NCBI GenBank assembly: GCA_017509605.1
Contig: JAFWPH010000007.1
Location: 62,001 to 126,000 of the forward strand
Source: Bacteroidaceae bacterium
Lineage (GTDB): Bacteria; Bacteroidota; Bacteroidia; Bacteroidales; Bacteroidaceae
Length of the DNA: 64,000 bases
Direction of reading: 5' to 3'
This document shows, piece by piece, positions 8,416-18,078 of the stretch. The notes below the pieces were generated by a model. It did not search any database. It was not told the DNA's origin and worked only from the letters and a program-made list of their open reading frames with translations. How positions within the stretch are numbered: the stretch's first letter is position 1; every line of letters begins with the position of its first letter. A program made the translations under genes and the position numbers.

Positions 8416-9513
8416 CTAATCAGTCTTGACTCTTTCTGTTCGTGGCATTTCCATGTTCCTCTTATCTACCTGAGTCACAATTTTAGCCGCCAACTGCAAG
8501 AAGACATTGCCTGCGGGTGTAACGGGATTGACCACTGAAGGCTCACCGGCATCACCACTTTCGCAAACATCCTGAACAAGGGGAATTTGACCCAAAAGCG
8601 GAACTTTCATCTCCTCAGCCAGTTGCTTGCAACCCCCATTGCCAAAGATATAGTATTTCTCATCAGGATGCTGTAAAGGTGTGAACCAAGCCATATTCTC
8701 CACAAGGCCAAGGATAGGCACATTGACCTTCTCATTCATATACATGTTGATTCCCTTTCGGGCATCTGCAAGCGCCACCTGCTGCGGAGTGCTGACAATC
8801 ACCGCACCCGTAATAGCGAGTGTTTGCAGCAAGGTCAGGTGAATGTCGCTGGTACCCGGAGGGGTGTCAAGCACAAGATAATCAAGCGGTCCCCACAATA
8901 CATCCGAGATGAACTGCTTCAAAGCGTTGCAGGCCATGGCACCGCGCCATAAGGCGGCCTCGTCGGGGTTGATGAAGAAACCGATGGACATCAGTTTAAC
9001 ACCGTATTTCTCAATGGGCAGAATCATGTCGCGCCCGTTGATGTTCTGAGCGTATGGACGCTCGTCCTCCACACTGAACATCTTGGGCATGGAAGGACCG
9101 AAAATGTCGGTGTCGAGCAGGCCCACACGATAGCCAAGCCGAACAAGTCCGATAGCAAGATTGGCGGCGACAGTCGATTTGCCAACCCCACCCTTGCCGC
9201 TCGACACGGCAATGATATTCTTCACCTCAGGCAACAATTTGTCGGGCTCTGGGGGTAATTCAACCTTGAACTTCTCACCAATACTTACTTGCACGTCCTC
9301 GCTGACGTAAGTGTGGATGGCTGTTTCAGCTGCTTTGAGTACCGACCGGCGGAATGGGTCGGTTTTCTTCTCGAAAATCAGGGAGAAACTCACTTTCATC
9401 CCGTCAATTCTAATGTCATCCTCTAACATGCCGCTCTCGACAATATTTTTTCCAGTGCCTGGATAGCGCACGGTCGATAGCGCGTCTGTAATTAGTTTCG
9501 GATAAAGTGTCAT
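8416..9513 (-). CDS. mrp: Mrp/ApbC-family iron-sulfur carrier ATPase
   Basis: Family members bind and deliver iron-sulfur clusters in the cytoplasm, using a P-loop ATPase of the MinD/SIMIBI type. 365 residues. Residues 1-90 form a DUF59/MIP18-type domain, followed by the deviant Walker A SSGKGGVGKSTVA, then LLDTDIFGPSMPKM and LDTPPGTSD. The usual CxxC that bridges clusters in Mrp/Nbp35 proteins is absent: at that place, after VENMAWF, the protein reads TPLQHPDEKYYIFG. Bacteroidota homologues I recall have a similar replacement, so this may be a lineage trait. It is the last gene of ilvE-trmB-mrp; trmB ends only four bases upstream. Confidence 0.9.
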   Translation of the reverse strand: MTLYPKLITDALSTVRYPGTGKNIVESGMLEDDIRIDGMKVSFSLIFEKKTDPFRRSVLKAAETAIHTYVSEDVQVSIGEKFKVELPPEPDKLLPEVKNIIAVSSGKGGVGKSTVAANLAIGLVRLGYRVGLLDTDIFGPSMPKMFSVEDERPYAQNINGRDMILPIEKYGVKLMSIGFFINPDEAALWRGAMACNALKQFISDVLWGPLDYLVLDTPPGTSDIHLTLLQTLAITGAVIVSTPQQVALADARKGINMYMNEKVNVPILGLVENMAWFTPLQHPDEKYYIFGNGGCKQLAEEMKVPLLGQIPLVQDVCESGDAGEPSVVNPVTPAGNVFLQLAAKIVTQVDKRNMEMPRTERVKTD

Positions 9514-9517
9514 GATC

Positions 9518-10279
9518 TCATTTGCTTGTTTTTCTGGTGCTCCTCACCTCATGGTGGTAGGAGCGGTAGCCATCAGTGGGAATCTCCACATCAGGCTCCT
9601 CTAACACGATGTGGTGTGGAAGGTGGAATCGCATGTATTTGATGGACAGACCACGTTCAAGCCACATGTCCTCGTAATAGGTGTGGATGGCCTTCGCCTC
9701 ATCCTCCTCATTTGGCTCGCCGTAAAGATCAAAAGTGACCACATCGACTGGCAACTCATTCTTCTCCACCATATATTTGGTATAGGTGGCCAAAAAGTTG
9801 CTGTCGGTCTTCAGGTGTATGACACCCCCGTCAATCAAAAAACGACGGTAACGCTCCATGAAGTAGGTAGAGGTGAGACGTTTGCGGGGATTCTTCATCT
9901 GGGGGTCACTGAACGTAAGCCATATCTCGCTGACCTCGTCGGGGGAAAACATGGCGTCGATGAGTTCAATGTTGGTGCGAAGGAACGCCACATTCGTGAG
10001 CTGCTCCTCAAGGGCCTTAGTGGCACCACTCCACATTCGCGCACCCTTGATGTCAACTCCAATGAAATTCCTGTCGGCATGACAACGAGCCAGCCCGACA
10101 GTGTACTCACCGCGGCCACAGCCCAGCTCTAACACTATCGGGTTGTCGTTCTTGAAGAAATCCGAATGCCACTTGCCCCGCAATGCGAATCCCTCGTCCT
10201 TGAGCTGACCGTAGGGGCATTCAACGACATTGGGATAGCGGGCCATGTCGGCAAACTTGGCCAGTTTGTTTTTGCTCAT
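9518..10279 (-). CDS. trmB: tRNA (guanine-N7)-methyltransferase
   Basis: Methylates G46 in the variable loop of tRNAs using S-adenosylmethionine. 253 residues with the SAM-binding block [15 protein letters not shown], the [12 protein letters not shown] strand, and the family signature [16 protein letters not shown] followed by HLKTDSNFL. The C-terminal ~25 residues (after [16 protein letters not shown]) are an extension. It is the middle gene of ilvE-trmB-mrp, 11 bases after ilvE, and is probably transcribed from the ilvE promoter. Confidence 0.93.
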   Translation of the reverse strand: MSKNKLAKFADMARYPNVVECPYGQLKDEGFALRGKWHSDFFKNDNPIVLELGCGRGEYTVGLARCHADRNFIGVDIKGARMWSGATKALEEQLTNVAFLRTNIELIDAMFSPDEVSEIWLTFSDPQMKNPRKRLTSTYFMERYRRFLIDGGVIHLKTDSNFLATYTKYMVEKNELPVDVVTFDLYGEPNEEDEAKAIHTYYEDMWLERGLSIKYMRFHLPHHIVLEEPDVEIPTDGYRSYHHEVRSTRKTSK

Positions 10280-10290
10280 TCCTTCGTACT

Positions 10291-11313
10291 CTACTCAATC
10301 ACCACTGTAGTCCAGCCATGGACATCAGGCTCTGTTCCGTACTGTATGCCACGCAACAGATTGTACAGACGTGTGCAGACAGGGCCTGGCTTGCCGTCCT
10401 TGGAGAAAACGAATGATTTCTTCTCCTCCAAGTCGTCAATGCGCTCTATAGGACTGATAACCGCGGCTGTTCCACAGGCACCCGCCTCTTCAAAGGTGGC
10501 GAGTTCCTCCTCCGGAATCTGACGGCGTTCCACTTTCATGCCAATGTCCTCGGCCAACTGCATCAGGCTCTTGTTGGTGATGGAAGGAAGGATGGATGTG
10601 CTTTTGGGAGTGACGTAAGTGTTGTTCTTGATACCGAAGAAATTGGCCGCGCCACATTCATCCATATACTTCTTCTCCTTGGCATCGAGATAGAACTCGC
10701 AACTGTAACCAAGGTCGTGAGCCATTTTGTTGGCACGCAAACTGGCTGCATAGTTTCCACCCACCTTATATATACCTGTACCCAGCGGAGCGGAACGGTC
10801 GAACTCACGGATGATCACATAGGGATTGGTGGAGAAACCGCCCTTGAAATAGGGACCTACAGGAGTGACGAAGATCATGAAAAGGTATTCAGAGGCAGGA
10901 TGAACACCTACCTGGGCACTGATACCGATGAATAGGGGACGGATATACAAGGTGGCGCCACTCTCGTATGGCGGAATGAAACGCTCGTTGAGACGTACCA
11001 CCTTCTTCACCATCTCCTCAAAACGCTCTATGGGCAGTTTAGGCATGAGGATACCGTCGCATGTGCTCTGAAGGCGCTTGGCGTTCTCATCCATACGGAA
11101 GACCCTTACCTTGCCGTCTGGGCAACGATAGGCTTTCAAACCCTCAAATGCCTCCTGTCCGTAGTGGAGGCAAGTGGCTGCCATGTGAAGAGGAATCGTC
11201 TCCTCCGAACAAACCTCAATTTCTCCCCATGCGCCGTCACGGTAGTAGCAACGCACATTGTAATCGGTCTTGTGATATCCAAAACCCAATTTAGTCCAGT
11301 CAATTTCACTCAT
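10291..11313 (-). CDS. ilvE: Branched-chain amino acid aminotransferase
   Basis: Transfers the amino group between glutamate and the keto acids of leucine, isoleucine and valine, using pyridoxal phosphate. 340 residues, the usual size of the class IV, type II form. Visible signatures are [14 protein letters not shown] near the N-terminus, the arginine-containing YIRPLFIG, the PLP lysine within [24 protein letters not shown], and [14 protein letters not shown] perfect minus-strand -7 box lies 35-42 bases upstream. leuB and a leuA-like gene lie at the other end of the window, so branched-chain genes are not clustered. Confidence 0.96.
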   Translation of the reverse strand: MSEIDWTKLGFGYHKTDYNVRCYYRDGAWGEIEVCSEETIPLHMAATCLHYGQEAFEGLKAYRCPDGKVRVFRMDENAKRLQSTCDGILMPKLPIERFEEMVKKVVRLNERFIPPYESGATLYIRPLFIGISAQVGVHPASEYLFMIFVTPVGPYFKGGFSTNPYVIIREFDRSAPLGTGIYKVGGNYAASLRANKMAHDLGYSCEFYLDAKEKKYMDECGAANFFGIKNNTYVTPKSTSILPSITNKSLMQLAEDIGMKVERRQIPEEELATFEEAGACGTAAVISPIERIDDLEEKKSFVFSKDGKPGPVCTRLYNLLRGIQYGTEPDVHGWTTVVIE

Positions 11314-11347
11314 AATAATATGCTTTGATTGTTATACTCTACAAACT

Positions 11348-11355
11348 GCAAAGTT
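11348..11355 (-). promoter_or_regulatory. -7 box for ilvE-trmB-mrp
   Basis: On the minus strand this reads TAACTTTG, an exact -7 match, 35 bases before the ilvE ATG. No clear -33 TTG is seen at the right spacing. Confidence 0.55.
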
Positions 11356-11568
11356 ACACCTTTTCAGTCTGATTTTAGTATCAGTCACGAATGTTTTTTC
11401 AAGTAAATAGAATAAAAAATGAAGAGGAGGCTGTTTTTGATTGTTGGGAACTGAGCCACTTCCTTAACAACTCTCAACCATAATCCCCAAATCAATGATT
11501 GTATTTTAACCAAAAATAATAATTATGGCGTTTTCTTGACAAAGCAGTCAATTTATTTTATGAAAAAA

Positions 11569-11600
11569 TTGTTTGCTAAAAGAAAAAAACATTAAATTTG
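11569..11600 (+). promoter_or_regulatory. Promoter of the susC operon
   Basis: A -7 box TAAATTTG (11593-11600) is preceded by TTG at 11569-11571 with a 21-base gap (another TTG at 11573-11575). Transcription would start near 11607, leaving a leader of about 85 bases before the ATG at 11694. Confidence 0.6.
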
Positions 11601-11693
11601 CCCATGAAACGCATCTATCAATCATACTTACTAACAGACTTACTCGTGTTAACAGGAATACTATATCTTTATTAGAACTAAATAAATGTTTTT

Positions 11694-14600
11694 ATGAAAA
11701 AAATCCTATCTAACTTGAACTTTGGATGTGCGAAAAGCATATTCATTGTGCTAATGATGCTGTGCGTTCCGCTCGGGATGAAAGCCCAGAACGTGAACGT
11801 TTATGGTAAGGTCACAGATGCCGCGACTGGCGACGAGATCATCTATGCCACAGTGAAGGTTGAGGGTACAGGAACTGGTACCACCACCGACATTGAAGGC
11901 AACTATAAACTCTCCGTCCCCGTCGGCAGCACACTGGAATTCTCCTACGTTGGATACCTCACGCAGAAAGTGAAGGTTTCCAAGGCTGGTGCCATCAACG
12001 TCGCCATGAAGGAAGACGCCAAACTGGTGGACGAAGTAGTGGTCGTTGGTTACGGTACAATGAAGAGAAGCGACCTCTCGGGTTCATCCATCACCATCGG
12101 TGAGGATGCATTGAAAGGGTCAATCATCACCAACCTCGACCAGTCGCTCCAAGGACGTGCCACTGGTGTGACTGCCGTCCAAACGTCTGGCGCACCTGGT
12201 TCAGCCTCCTCTATCCGCGTGCGTGGTATCGCTTCCATCAATGCCAACCAGGAACCACTCTACGTGATTGATGGTGTCATCTTCCAGGCTAGCGGACAGT
12301 CTGGCTCTGACCTGGGATTGGGCGACCGACTCGGCAACGGATCGGTTTCCACCGTCTCACCGCTCTCAACCCTGAACCCCTCCGACATCGTGTCGATGGA
12401 AATCCTCAAGGATGCCTCTGCCACCGCTATTTATGGTGCACAAGGTGCTAACGGTGTGATTCTCATCACCACCAAGCGTGGAAAGAGCGGCGGTGCCAAA
12501 TTCAACTATGACGGCATGTTTGCAGTCAATCGACAAGCCAAGCGCCTCGACATGATGAACCTCCGAGAGTACGCTGAGTACTACCAGGACTTCGTCAGCA
12601 ACGGATGGATAGTGGAGAGCCAGGCCAACAAGAACTATATGGACTCATCCATACTCGGAAAGGGTACCAACTGGCAGGACGCCGTCTTCCAGACTGCACT
12701 CCAGCACCAGCACCAGTTCTCCGCCCAAGGTGGCTCCGACAATATACAATACTATGTCTCTGGTAACTTCATGAATCAGGAAGGTACCATCATCGGTTCC
12801 GAGTTCAACCGATACTCAGTACGCTCCAACCTCGACGCCCAACTCAAGCCTTGGCTGAAACTGGGTATGTCAACCACTTTCGCCAACACCAAGGACGACC
12901 TGAAACGTGCGGACGGTAACGAGGGTGTCATCACTTACTCTCTGACCACACTGCCCGACATCCCCATCTATGACGTCTTCGGCAACTACTACGCAGAGGT
13001 ACGTGAGGGATACTCCAGCCCCAATCCTGTGGCTATGGCCAACATGAACCAATACACACTGGAGCGCCGTAAACTCACAGGCAATATCTTTGCTGAGGTA
13101 ACGCCTATCAAGTCTCTCGTTTGGCATGCTGAAATCGGTTACGATTTCTCCGAATCCGACGCTGAGACTTGGGAACCATCCATCGACCTTGGAGGATGGA
13201 AGAAACCAGCCAACCAAGACCGCTGGCAGCACAACACCAACAAGTATTGGCAGTTGAAGAACTACCTGACCTACACAGGTGATTTCGGTGAGCACCACTT
13301 CACCGCCATGCTCGGTCAGGAATGCTGGGAATCCACATGGAAATACATGAGCATCATGGGACAGAACCTGCCACGCAACGATGTCCAGAACCCATCTTTG
13401 GCTGAAACTACCGACCGCTCTTTATCATCAGGCTTCGGGTCAGCATCCATGGCTTCCTGGTTCACGCGCGAAACCTATAACTACGGCGACAGATACTACG
13501 CTACCTATACTTACCGTTACGACGGTTCTTCCAACTTCGGTCCCAACAAACGATGGGCTGGCTTCCACTCTTTCGCTACCAGCTGGCGTTTCAGCAATGA
13601 GGAATTCATCAAGTCGTGGGCTGGCGACTGGCTCTCTAATGGTAAGATCCGCGTAGGATGGGGACAGACCGGTAACGCCAATATCGGTGGATATAGATGG
13701 GGTGTTGCTTTGGGAACAATGCCGTCTTTACTCGGCATCTCTTACCGTCCTGTCGGACTGCCCAACGAATCCATCAAATGGGAGACTCAGGAACAAATTG
13801 ACCTCGGTGTCGACCTCGGTTTCTTCAACAACCGTGTCAACCTTATCGTGGACTGGTACCGCAAGGAATCAAAGGACATGTTGATGGGTATGCAACTGCC
13901 TTCATACCTGGGTACACAGGGTAACCCCTCTTCCGCACTTGCCGCTCCATCGGGCAACTACGGCACCATGCGCAACACAGGTCTTGAAATCGAGCTTAAG
14001 GCCACTCCGGTTGTCACCAAGGACTTCAGTTGGGACACCGACCTCCAGTTCTCATTCAACAAGAACAAATTGGTGTCACTCCAAGGCACAACTTCTGCTG
14101 CTATCGTCGGTTACGGACAGTGGGATGATGTGGTGGCTGTGTCTAATGTAGGCCGCCCGATGTACGACTTCTATGGATATGAAGTGGAAGGTGTTTATAA
14201 AGACTTCAACGACATCCTCAACTCACCAGTCAACACGCTCTACACACAGTCGTGCATACAGAACGAGGACGGAACATGGAGCCATGTGACAGATCCCTCC
14301 AAGTACAGCAAGAACAACACGGTATGGCCGGGCGACCTCAAGTTCAAGGACGTCAACAATGACGGTATCATCGACCAGAACGACAAGACCAACATCGGCT
14401 CGCCACTGCCTAAGTTCACATTCGGTTTCACTAACACGTTCAGATACAAAGGCTTCGACCTCTCTATCTTCATCAACGGTTCTGTGGGCAACAAGGTGAT
14501 GAACTACACATCCATACCGCTGACCTCCATGACCAGCACTTGGAACAACCAAATCAACGAGAAGATTGCAGACAGAGCACAACTCGCCGCTGTCGATCCA

Positions 14601-14990
14601 AACAAGGTCTATGCAGATGGAGGAGCATGGTACAATGACATCGAAAACGTCTATGTAACCAACCCCAACACCAAGACACCGCGCGTGGCCATCGGAAACA
14701 CCTACAACCAGAACTATTCCAGTCGGTACATCGAGGACGGTTCCTATGTGCGACTGAAGAACATCTCTCTCGGCTACACATTCCCCAAGAGCATCACACA
14801 AAAACTCTACTTGGAGAACCTCCGACTCTACTGCAACCTTCAGAACGTGGCTACCATCACTGGATACGACGGATACGACCCCGAAGTCGGTGCTTCCACT
14901 ACAGACCAACAAGGCCACTCGTTCGGTGTTGATAACGGTCGTTATCCCTCACCTTTCACTTGCTCTTTCGGTGTGAACATTTCATTCTAA
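11694..14990 (+). CDS. SusC-like TonB-dependent outer-membrane transporter
   Basis: Imports oligosaccharides across the outer membrane, driven by TonB. 1098 residues. It has a signal peptide ending near GMKA, a CarboxypepD-regulatory-like domain (about residues 33-110: VNVYGKVTDAATGDEIIYAT), the SusC-type TonB region DEVVVVGYGTMKRSDLSGS, a plug domain (IRVRGIASINANQEPLYVIDG ... TAIYGAQGANGVILITTK, quoted in parts) and a 22-strand barrel ending in a Phe residue (FGVNISF). It is the first gene of a four-gene operon with a SusD 19 bases behind. The substrate cannot be read from sequence. No glycoside hydrolase is in the operon. Confidence 0.95.
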   Translation: MKKILSNLNFGCAKSIFIVLMMLCVPLGMKAQNVNVYGKVTDAATGDEIIYATVKVEGTGTGTTTDIEGNYKLSVPVGSTLEFSYVGYLTQKVKVSKAGAINVAMKEDAKLVDEVVVVGYGTMKRSDLSGSSITIGEDALKGSIITNLDQSLQGRATGVTAVQTSGAPGSASSIRVRGIASINANQEPLYVIDGVIFQASGQSGSDLGLGDRLGNGSVSTVSPLSTLNPSDIVSMEILKDASATAIYGAQGANGVILITTKRGKSGGAKFNYDGMFAVNRQAKRLDMMNLREYAEYYQDFVSNGWIVESQANKNYMDSSILGKGTNWQDAVFQTALQHQHQFSAQGGSDNIQYYVSGNFMNQEGTIIGSEFNRYSVRSNLDAQLKPWLKLGMSTTFANTKDDLKRADGNEGVITYSLTTLPDIPIYDVFGNYYAEVREGYSSPNPVAMANMNQYTLERRKLTGNIFAEVTPIKSLVWHAEIGYDFSESDAETWEPSIDLGGWKKPANQDRWQHNTNKYWQLKNYLTYTGDFGEHHFTAMLGQECWESTWKYMSIMGQNLPRNDVQNPSLAETTDRSLSSGFGSASMASWFTRETYNYGDRYYATYTYRYDGSSNFGPNKRWAGFHSFATSWRFSNEEFIKSWAGDWLSNGKIRVGWGQTGNANIGGYRWGVALGTMPSLLGISYRPVGLPNESIKWETQEQIDLGVDLGFFNNRVNLIVDWYRKESKDMLMGMQLPSYLGTQGNPSSALAAPSGNYGTMRNTGLEIELKATPVVTKDFSWDTDLQFSFNKNKLVSLQGTTSAAIVGYGQWDDVVAVSNVGRPMYDFYGYEVEGVYKDFNDILNSPVNTLYTQSCIQNEDGTWSHVTDPSKYSKNNTVWPGDLKFKDVNNDGIIDQNDKTNIGSPLPKFTFGFTNTFRYKGFDLSIFINGSVGNKVMNYTSIPLTSMTSTWNNQINEKIADRAQLAAVDPNKVYADGGAWYNDIENVYVTNPNTKTPRVAIGNTYNQNYSSRYIEDGSYVRLKNISLGYTFPKSITQKLYLENLRLYCNLQNVATITGYDGYDPEVGASTTDQQGHSFGVDNGRYPSPFTCSFGVNISF

Positions 14991-15009
14991 AACATAGGAG
15001 ACAATCATC

Positions 15010-16749
15010 ATGAAAATAAAGAATATCATCATATTTGCAGCTGCTTCGTTAATGGGACTCGGACTGACTTCATGCGAAGACTTCCTGGATCGCCCAACTG
15101 AAGACAACTATGTGGCTGGCGGGTATTACAAGACCGACGCAGAGTGCATCGCTGCCGTTAACTATCTCTACAACTCACCTTGGAACGACTTCACTCGAGG
15201 ATTCTTCAAAGTGGGAGAGGTGCTGTCTGGCAACTACTACTGGGGATCAAGCCCCTACCTCAACTTCTCGCTCAACTCCAACGATACGGACCTGCGCAAC
15301 ATGTCCTACTCACTCTGGGCTGTCAACGGACACTCCAACATCGTACGCCACTACATCGAAGGCGGTGGAGCATCCGAAGCCGTGAAACACCAGACCATGG
15401 GAGAGTGCCTGCTATGGAAGGCCATGGCCTACTTCTATCTCGTACGCACCTTCGGCGACGTGCCCATCGTGCACGACAATTCAGCCATGATCGAGAGCGG
15501 CACCTACAACGACCAAATGAAAGTGCAGAAGGCAGATGTCTATGAGTACATCGTGATGACACTGGAGAAAGCCATCGAATGGCTGCCAGAGCAGTGCGCA
15601 GAAGGACGTCTCGACAAGTACTGCGCAAAAGGACTCCTCGCTAAGGTTTATCTGACCAAGGCCGGTGTCACAGGACAACTGAACAACGACGACCTGCAGA
15701 AAGCCGCCGACCTGGCCAAGGACGTGATTGAAAACAGCGGACGTGAACTGGAGAAGAACTATGCCGACTGCTTCACACTCGAAGGCAACAAATCCAAGGA
15801 GAACATGATCGCCTGGCGTTGGATAGCAAAAGGAAGCACTAACTGGACATCTCAGAACCCCATGCAGTCCGACCTCGGTATGACAGGAATGGACGAGTTT
15901 GGTGATGTCTGGGGAGAATGGGGAGGTCCCTCTGTCGACCTGCAGGATGCCTTCGGATTCAATGTCCTCGACGACCCCGCAACACGACCCGACGTGGATA
16001 CTCGACGTATCGCCACCATGATGACCGTCGGCGACGTGATTCCTTACCTCTGGCGCGACAAGGGTGGTTTCGACTACATGCGCTTCGAGTACGATAAGGA
16101 ATACAACGACGCCGCATGGGGAGAGCACCGTTCACCCACAGGCTGCAACGTTGTGAAGCATCTATATGGCAACAACAATGACCACGTGACTGCCCTCGGA
16201 CACTCTGCAGAACGTATGGCCAGCTCACTCTGCACACCGCTGCTCCGTCTGGCTGATGTCTATCTGATTCTCGCTGAGGCCAAGGTGCTGATGAACCAAG
16301 GTACTGACCCTGACGCGCTCAAAGCTTTCAACGCTGTTCATCAACGCGCCATTCCTAATGCCAATGCCGAGACTTCACTGACATTCGACAAGGTGTGGAA
16401 AGAACGCCGTCTGGAACTTGCCTGCGAGGGCGACCGCTGGTACGACTTCGTTCGTCTGGCTTACTATAACACGGACAAGGCTATCAACGAAATCAAGGCG
16501 CAGCGACGCAATTCTTACTGGAACCTTAACCTGACTTTCAAGAACTACTTCACGACAGGACAGTGGATGTTGGTCAACAAGGATGATGAAGGCAACGACC
16601 AGACCACAACCTACGACGACCAAACACCTGCTCCTAACGTGACAGCCAGCAGTTTCACTATTCCTTTCCCAATGGAAGACCTGACTTTCAACCCACACCT
16701 GATGGAAGACCCCATCCATGTGGACGTACGTGAGACTTACCAGTATTAA
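15010..16749 (+). CDS. SusD-like glycan-binding lipoprotein
   Basis: Caps the SusC transporter on the cell surface and binds the incoming glycan. 579 residues with a lipoprotein signal (hydrophobic core, then GLTSCEDFLDRP, Cys as lipid anchor). The SusD/RagB features include the conserved DFLDRPTEDNY start, the N-terminal TPR-like helices (GECLLWKAMAYFYLVRTFGD), and the C-terminal block RLADVYLILAEAKVL with WKERRLELACEGDRWYDFVRL. It follows SusC by 19 bases, so the pair is cotranscribed. Confidence 0.95.
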   Translation: MKIKNIIIFAAASLMGLGLTSCEDFLDRPTEDNYVAGGYYKTDAECIAAVNYLYNSPWNDFTRGFFKVGEVLSGNYYWGSSPYLNFSLNSNDTDLRNMSYSLWAVNGHSNIVRHYIEGGGASEAVKHQTMGECLLWKAMAYFYLVRTFGDVPIVHDNSAMIESGTYNDQMKVQKADVYEYIVMTLEKAIEWLPEQCAEGRLDKYCAKGLLAKVYLTKAGVTGQLNNDDLQKAADLAKDVIENSGRELEKNYADCFTLEGNKSKENMIAWRWIAKGSTNWTSQNPMQSDLGMTGMDEFGDVWGEWGGPSVDLQDAFGFNVLDDPATRPDVDTRRIATMMTVGDVIPYLWRDKGGFDYMRFEYDKEYNDAAWGEHRSPTGCNVVKHLYGNNNDHVTALGHSAERMASSLCTPLLRLADVYLILAEAKVLMNQGTDPDALKAFNAVHQRAIPNANAETSLTFDKVWKERRLELACEGDRWYDFVRLAYYNTDKAINEIKAQRRNSYWNLNLTFKNYFTTGQWMLVNKDDEGNDQTTTYDDQTPAPNVTASSFTIPFPMEDLTFNPHLMEDPIHVDVRETYQY

Positions 16750-16772
16750 AAAAACTAATATATCATTCAAGC

Positions 16773-18059
16773 ATGAAAAGATCATTTAATAGCCTCTTCT
16801 TGCTGGCGGCCATCACCTTCACTGCAACAGTGTTCACCAGTTGTGAAGATGAGCCCGACAAGTACAAGATAAGCGGCGGAAATCCAACCATCCGCTACAT
16901 ACGTTCAGTGGGAGCCGAAGGTACTGATTCCATCCTCACTGGAGCCTACATGGACAACAGCATCTGCATCGTGGGTGACAACCTGCGCAGCATCGTCAAG
17001 ATGTTCTTCAACGACCAGGAAGCCAAGCTGATTCCCAGTCTGATTACCGACAACACCATGATTGTGACTGTACCGAGTAACATTCCGGGTGAGGTGTTCA
17101 ACAAAATCTTCATGATCAACAACGCCAACGATACCACTACCTACGATTTCAAGGTTCTCGTTCCCGGACCTACCATCAACAACATGTCCAACGAATGGGC
17201 ACAGAAAGGCGAGCAGGCTACCATCTATGGTAACTACTTCGTAGATGACCCCAACACTCCGCTTATACTGACCATCAACGGTACAAATGTGGCTATTGAC
17301 GAGTTCGACATGAGCCACATGACATTCACCATCCCTGAAGGGTTAGAGGAAGGTCCCGTTGAAATCTCCACAGTCTATGGCAAGAAGAAAGCTAAGTTCA
17401 ACTTCCACGACACACGCGGTATGCTGTTCAACGACTGGGGTTCATTCGACGCTGGCGAGGCTTCCACTGGTCTGACCAACCATGGTTGGCACAATCAGAC
17501 AATCATCAGCGACGAGAACTCCCTCGACGGCAGTTACCTCATGCTCGGCGATTGCGACCTTGTGGACGGTTCTTGGATGGACCGAAACGTATCCTTCGAG
17601 TACTGGCCAGGCGACTGGGATGGCACCTTCACTGGTGTGAACTCACGCCTTTCCGACCTCGTCAGCTTCGCCAACTTCGCCAACATGGCACTGAAATTCG
17701 AGGTGAACATCCCGTCATCCAACCCATGGACCAACCTCTCCATGCAGTGCATCTTCTCTGGTGACGAGCAGGTGACCCTGACTACTGCCAACAACAACTT
17801 CTTCAACGGAACAGACTACCCTCGCGCACTTTGGACACCTTGGAGAGCCACAGGTTCCTACGACACCGGAGGCAAGTGGGTAACAGTGACCATCCCTCTC
17901 GAGAACTTCAAGTACAAGAACGACGGTACACCAGCCAAAACGCCACTCGAGACCAAGAACTTCACGGGTCTTACCCTCTTCATTTGGAGCGGTGTGACAA
18001 GCGGCACTACCTGTCATCCTATCATTCGTATCGACAACATCCGCGCGGTAGAGTACTAA
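16773..18059 (+). CDS. IPT/TIG-containing surface glycan-binding lipoprotein
   Basis: 428 residues, lipoprotein signal with lipobox FTSCEDEP. Two IPT/TIG (Ig-like) domains follow: one at about residues 35-125 and one at about 130-215 (PGPTINNMSNEWAQKGEQ). The C-terminal ~210 residues start at FNDWGSFDAGEA and are rich in Trp and aromatic residues (SFEYWPGDWDGTF, NPWTNLSMQCIF), as expected of a beta-sandwich glycan-binding module; it resembles the surface glycan-binding proteins of Sus-like operons. It is third in the operon, 23 bases after SusD. Ligand unknown. Confidence 0.8.
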   Translation: MKRSFNSLFLLAAITFTATVFTSCEDEPDKYKISGGNPTIRYIRSVGAEGTDSILTGAYMDNSICIVGDNLRSIVKMFFNDQEAKLIPSLITDNTMIVTVPSNIPGEVFNKIFMINNANDTTTYDFKVLVPGPTINNMSNEWAQKGEQATIYGNYFVDDPNTPLILTINGTNVAIDEFDMSHMTFTIPEGLEEGPVEISTVYGKKKAKFNFHDTRGMLFNDWGSFDAGEASTGLTNHGWHNQTIISDENSLDGSYLMLGDCDLVDGSWMDRNVSFEYWPGDWDGTFTGVNSRLSDLVSFANFANMALKFEVNIPSSNPWTNLSMQCIFSGDEQVTLTTANNNFFNGTDYPRALWTPWRATGSYDTGGKWVTVTIPLENFKYKNDGTPAKTPLETKNFTGLTLFIWSGVTSGTTCHPIIRIDNIRAVEY

Positions 18060-18078
18060 TTCTAAACTAATTAAGACA

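Larger units (their letters stand above)
11314..11693. other. Divergent intergenic region between ilvE and the susC operon
   Basis: 380 bases without a gene. The left part holds the ilvE promoter, the right part the susC promoter and an approximately 85-base leader. The middle is A/T-rich; a small CTGAT/ATCAG inverted repeat near 11370-11385 is the only other symmetry I see. Confidence 0.6.

Noticed and set aside
11604..11675. A 23-codon hydrophobic reading frame in the susC leader
   Set aside because: Its ATG lies at or before the predicted transcription start (about 11607), and there is no supporting conservation or ribosome-binding evidence.
15481..16128. 215-codon minus-strand frame inside susD
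   Set aside because: Antisense shadow of the SusD-like gene.
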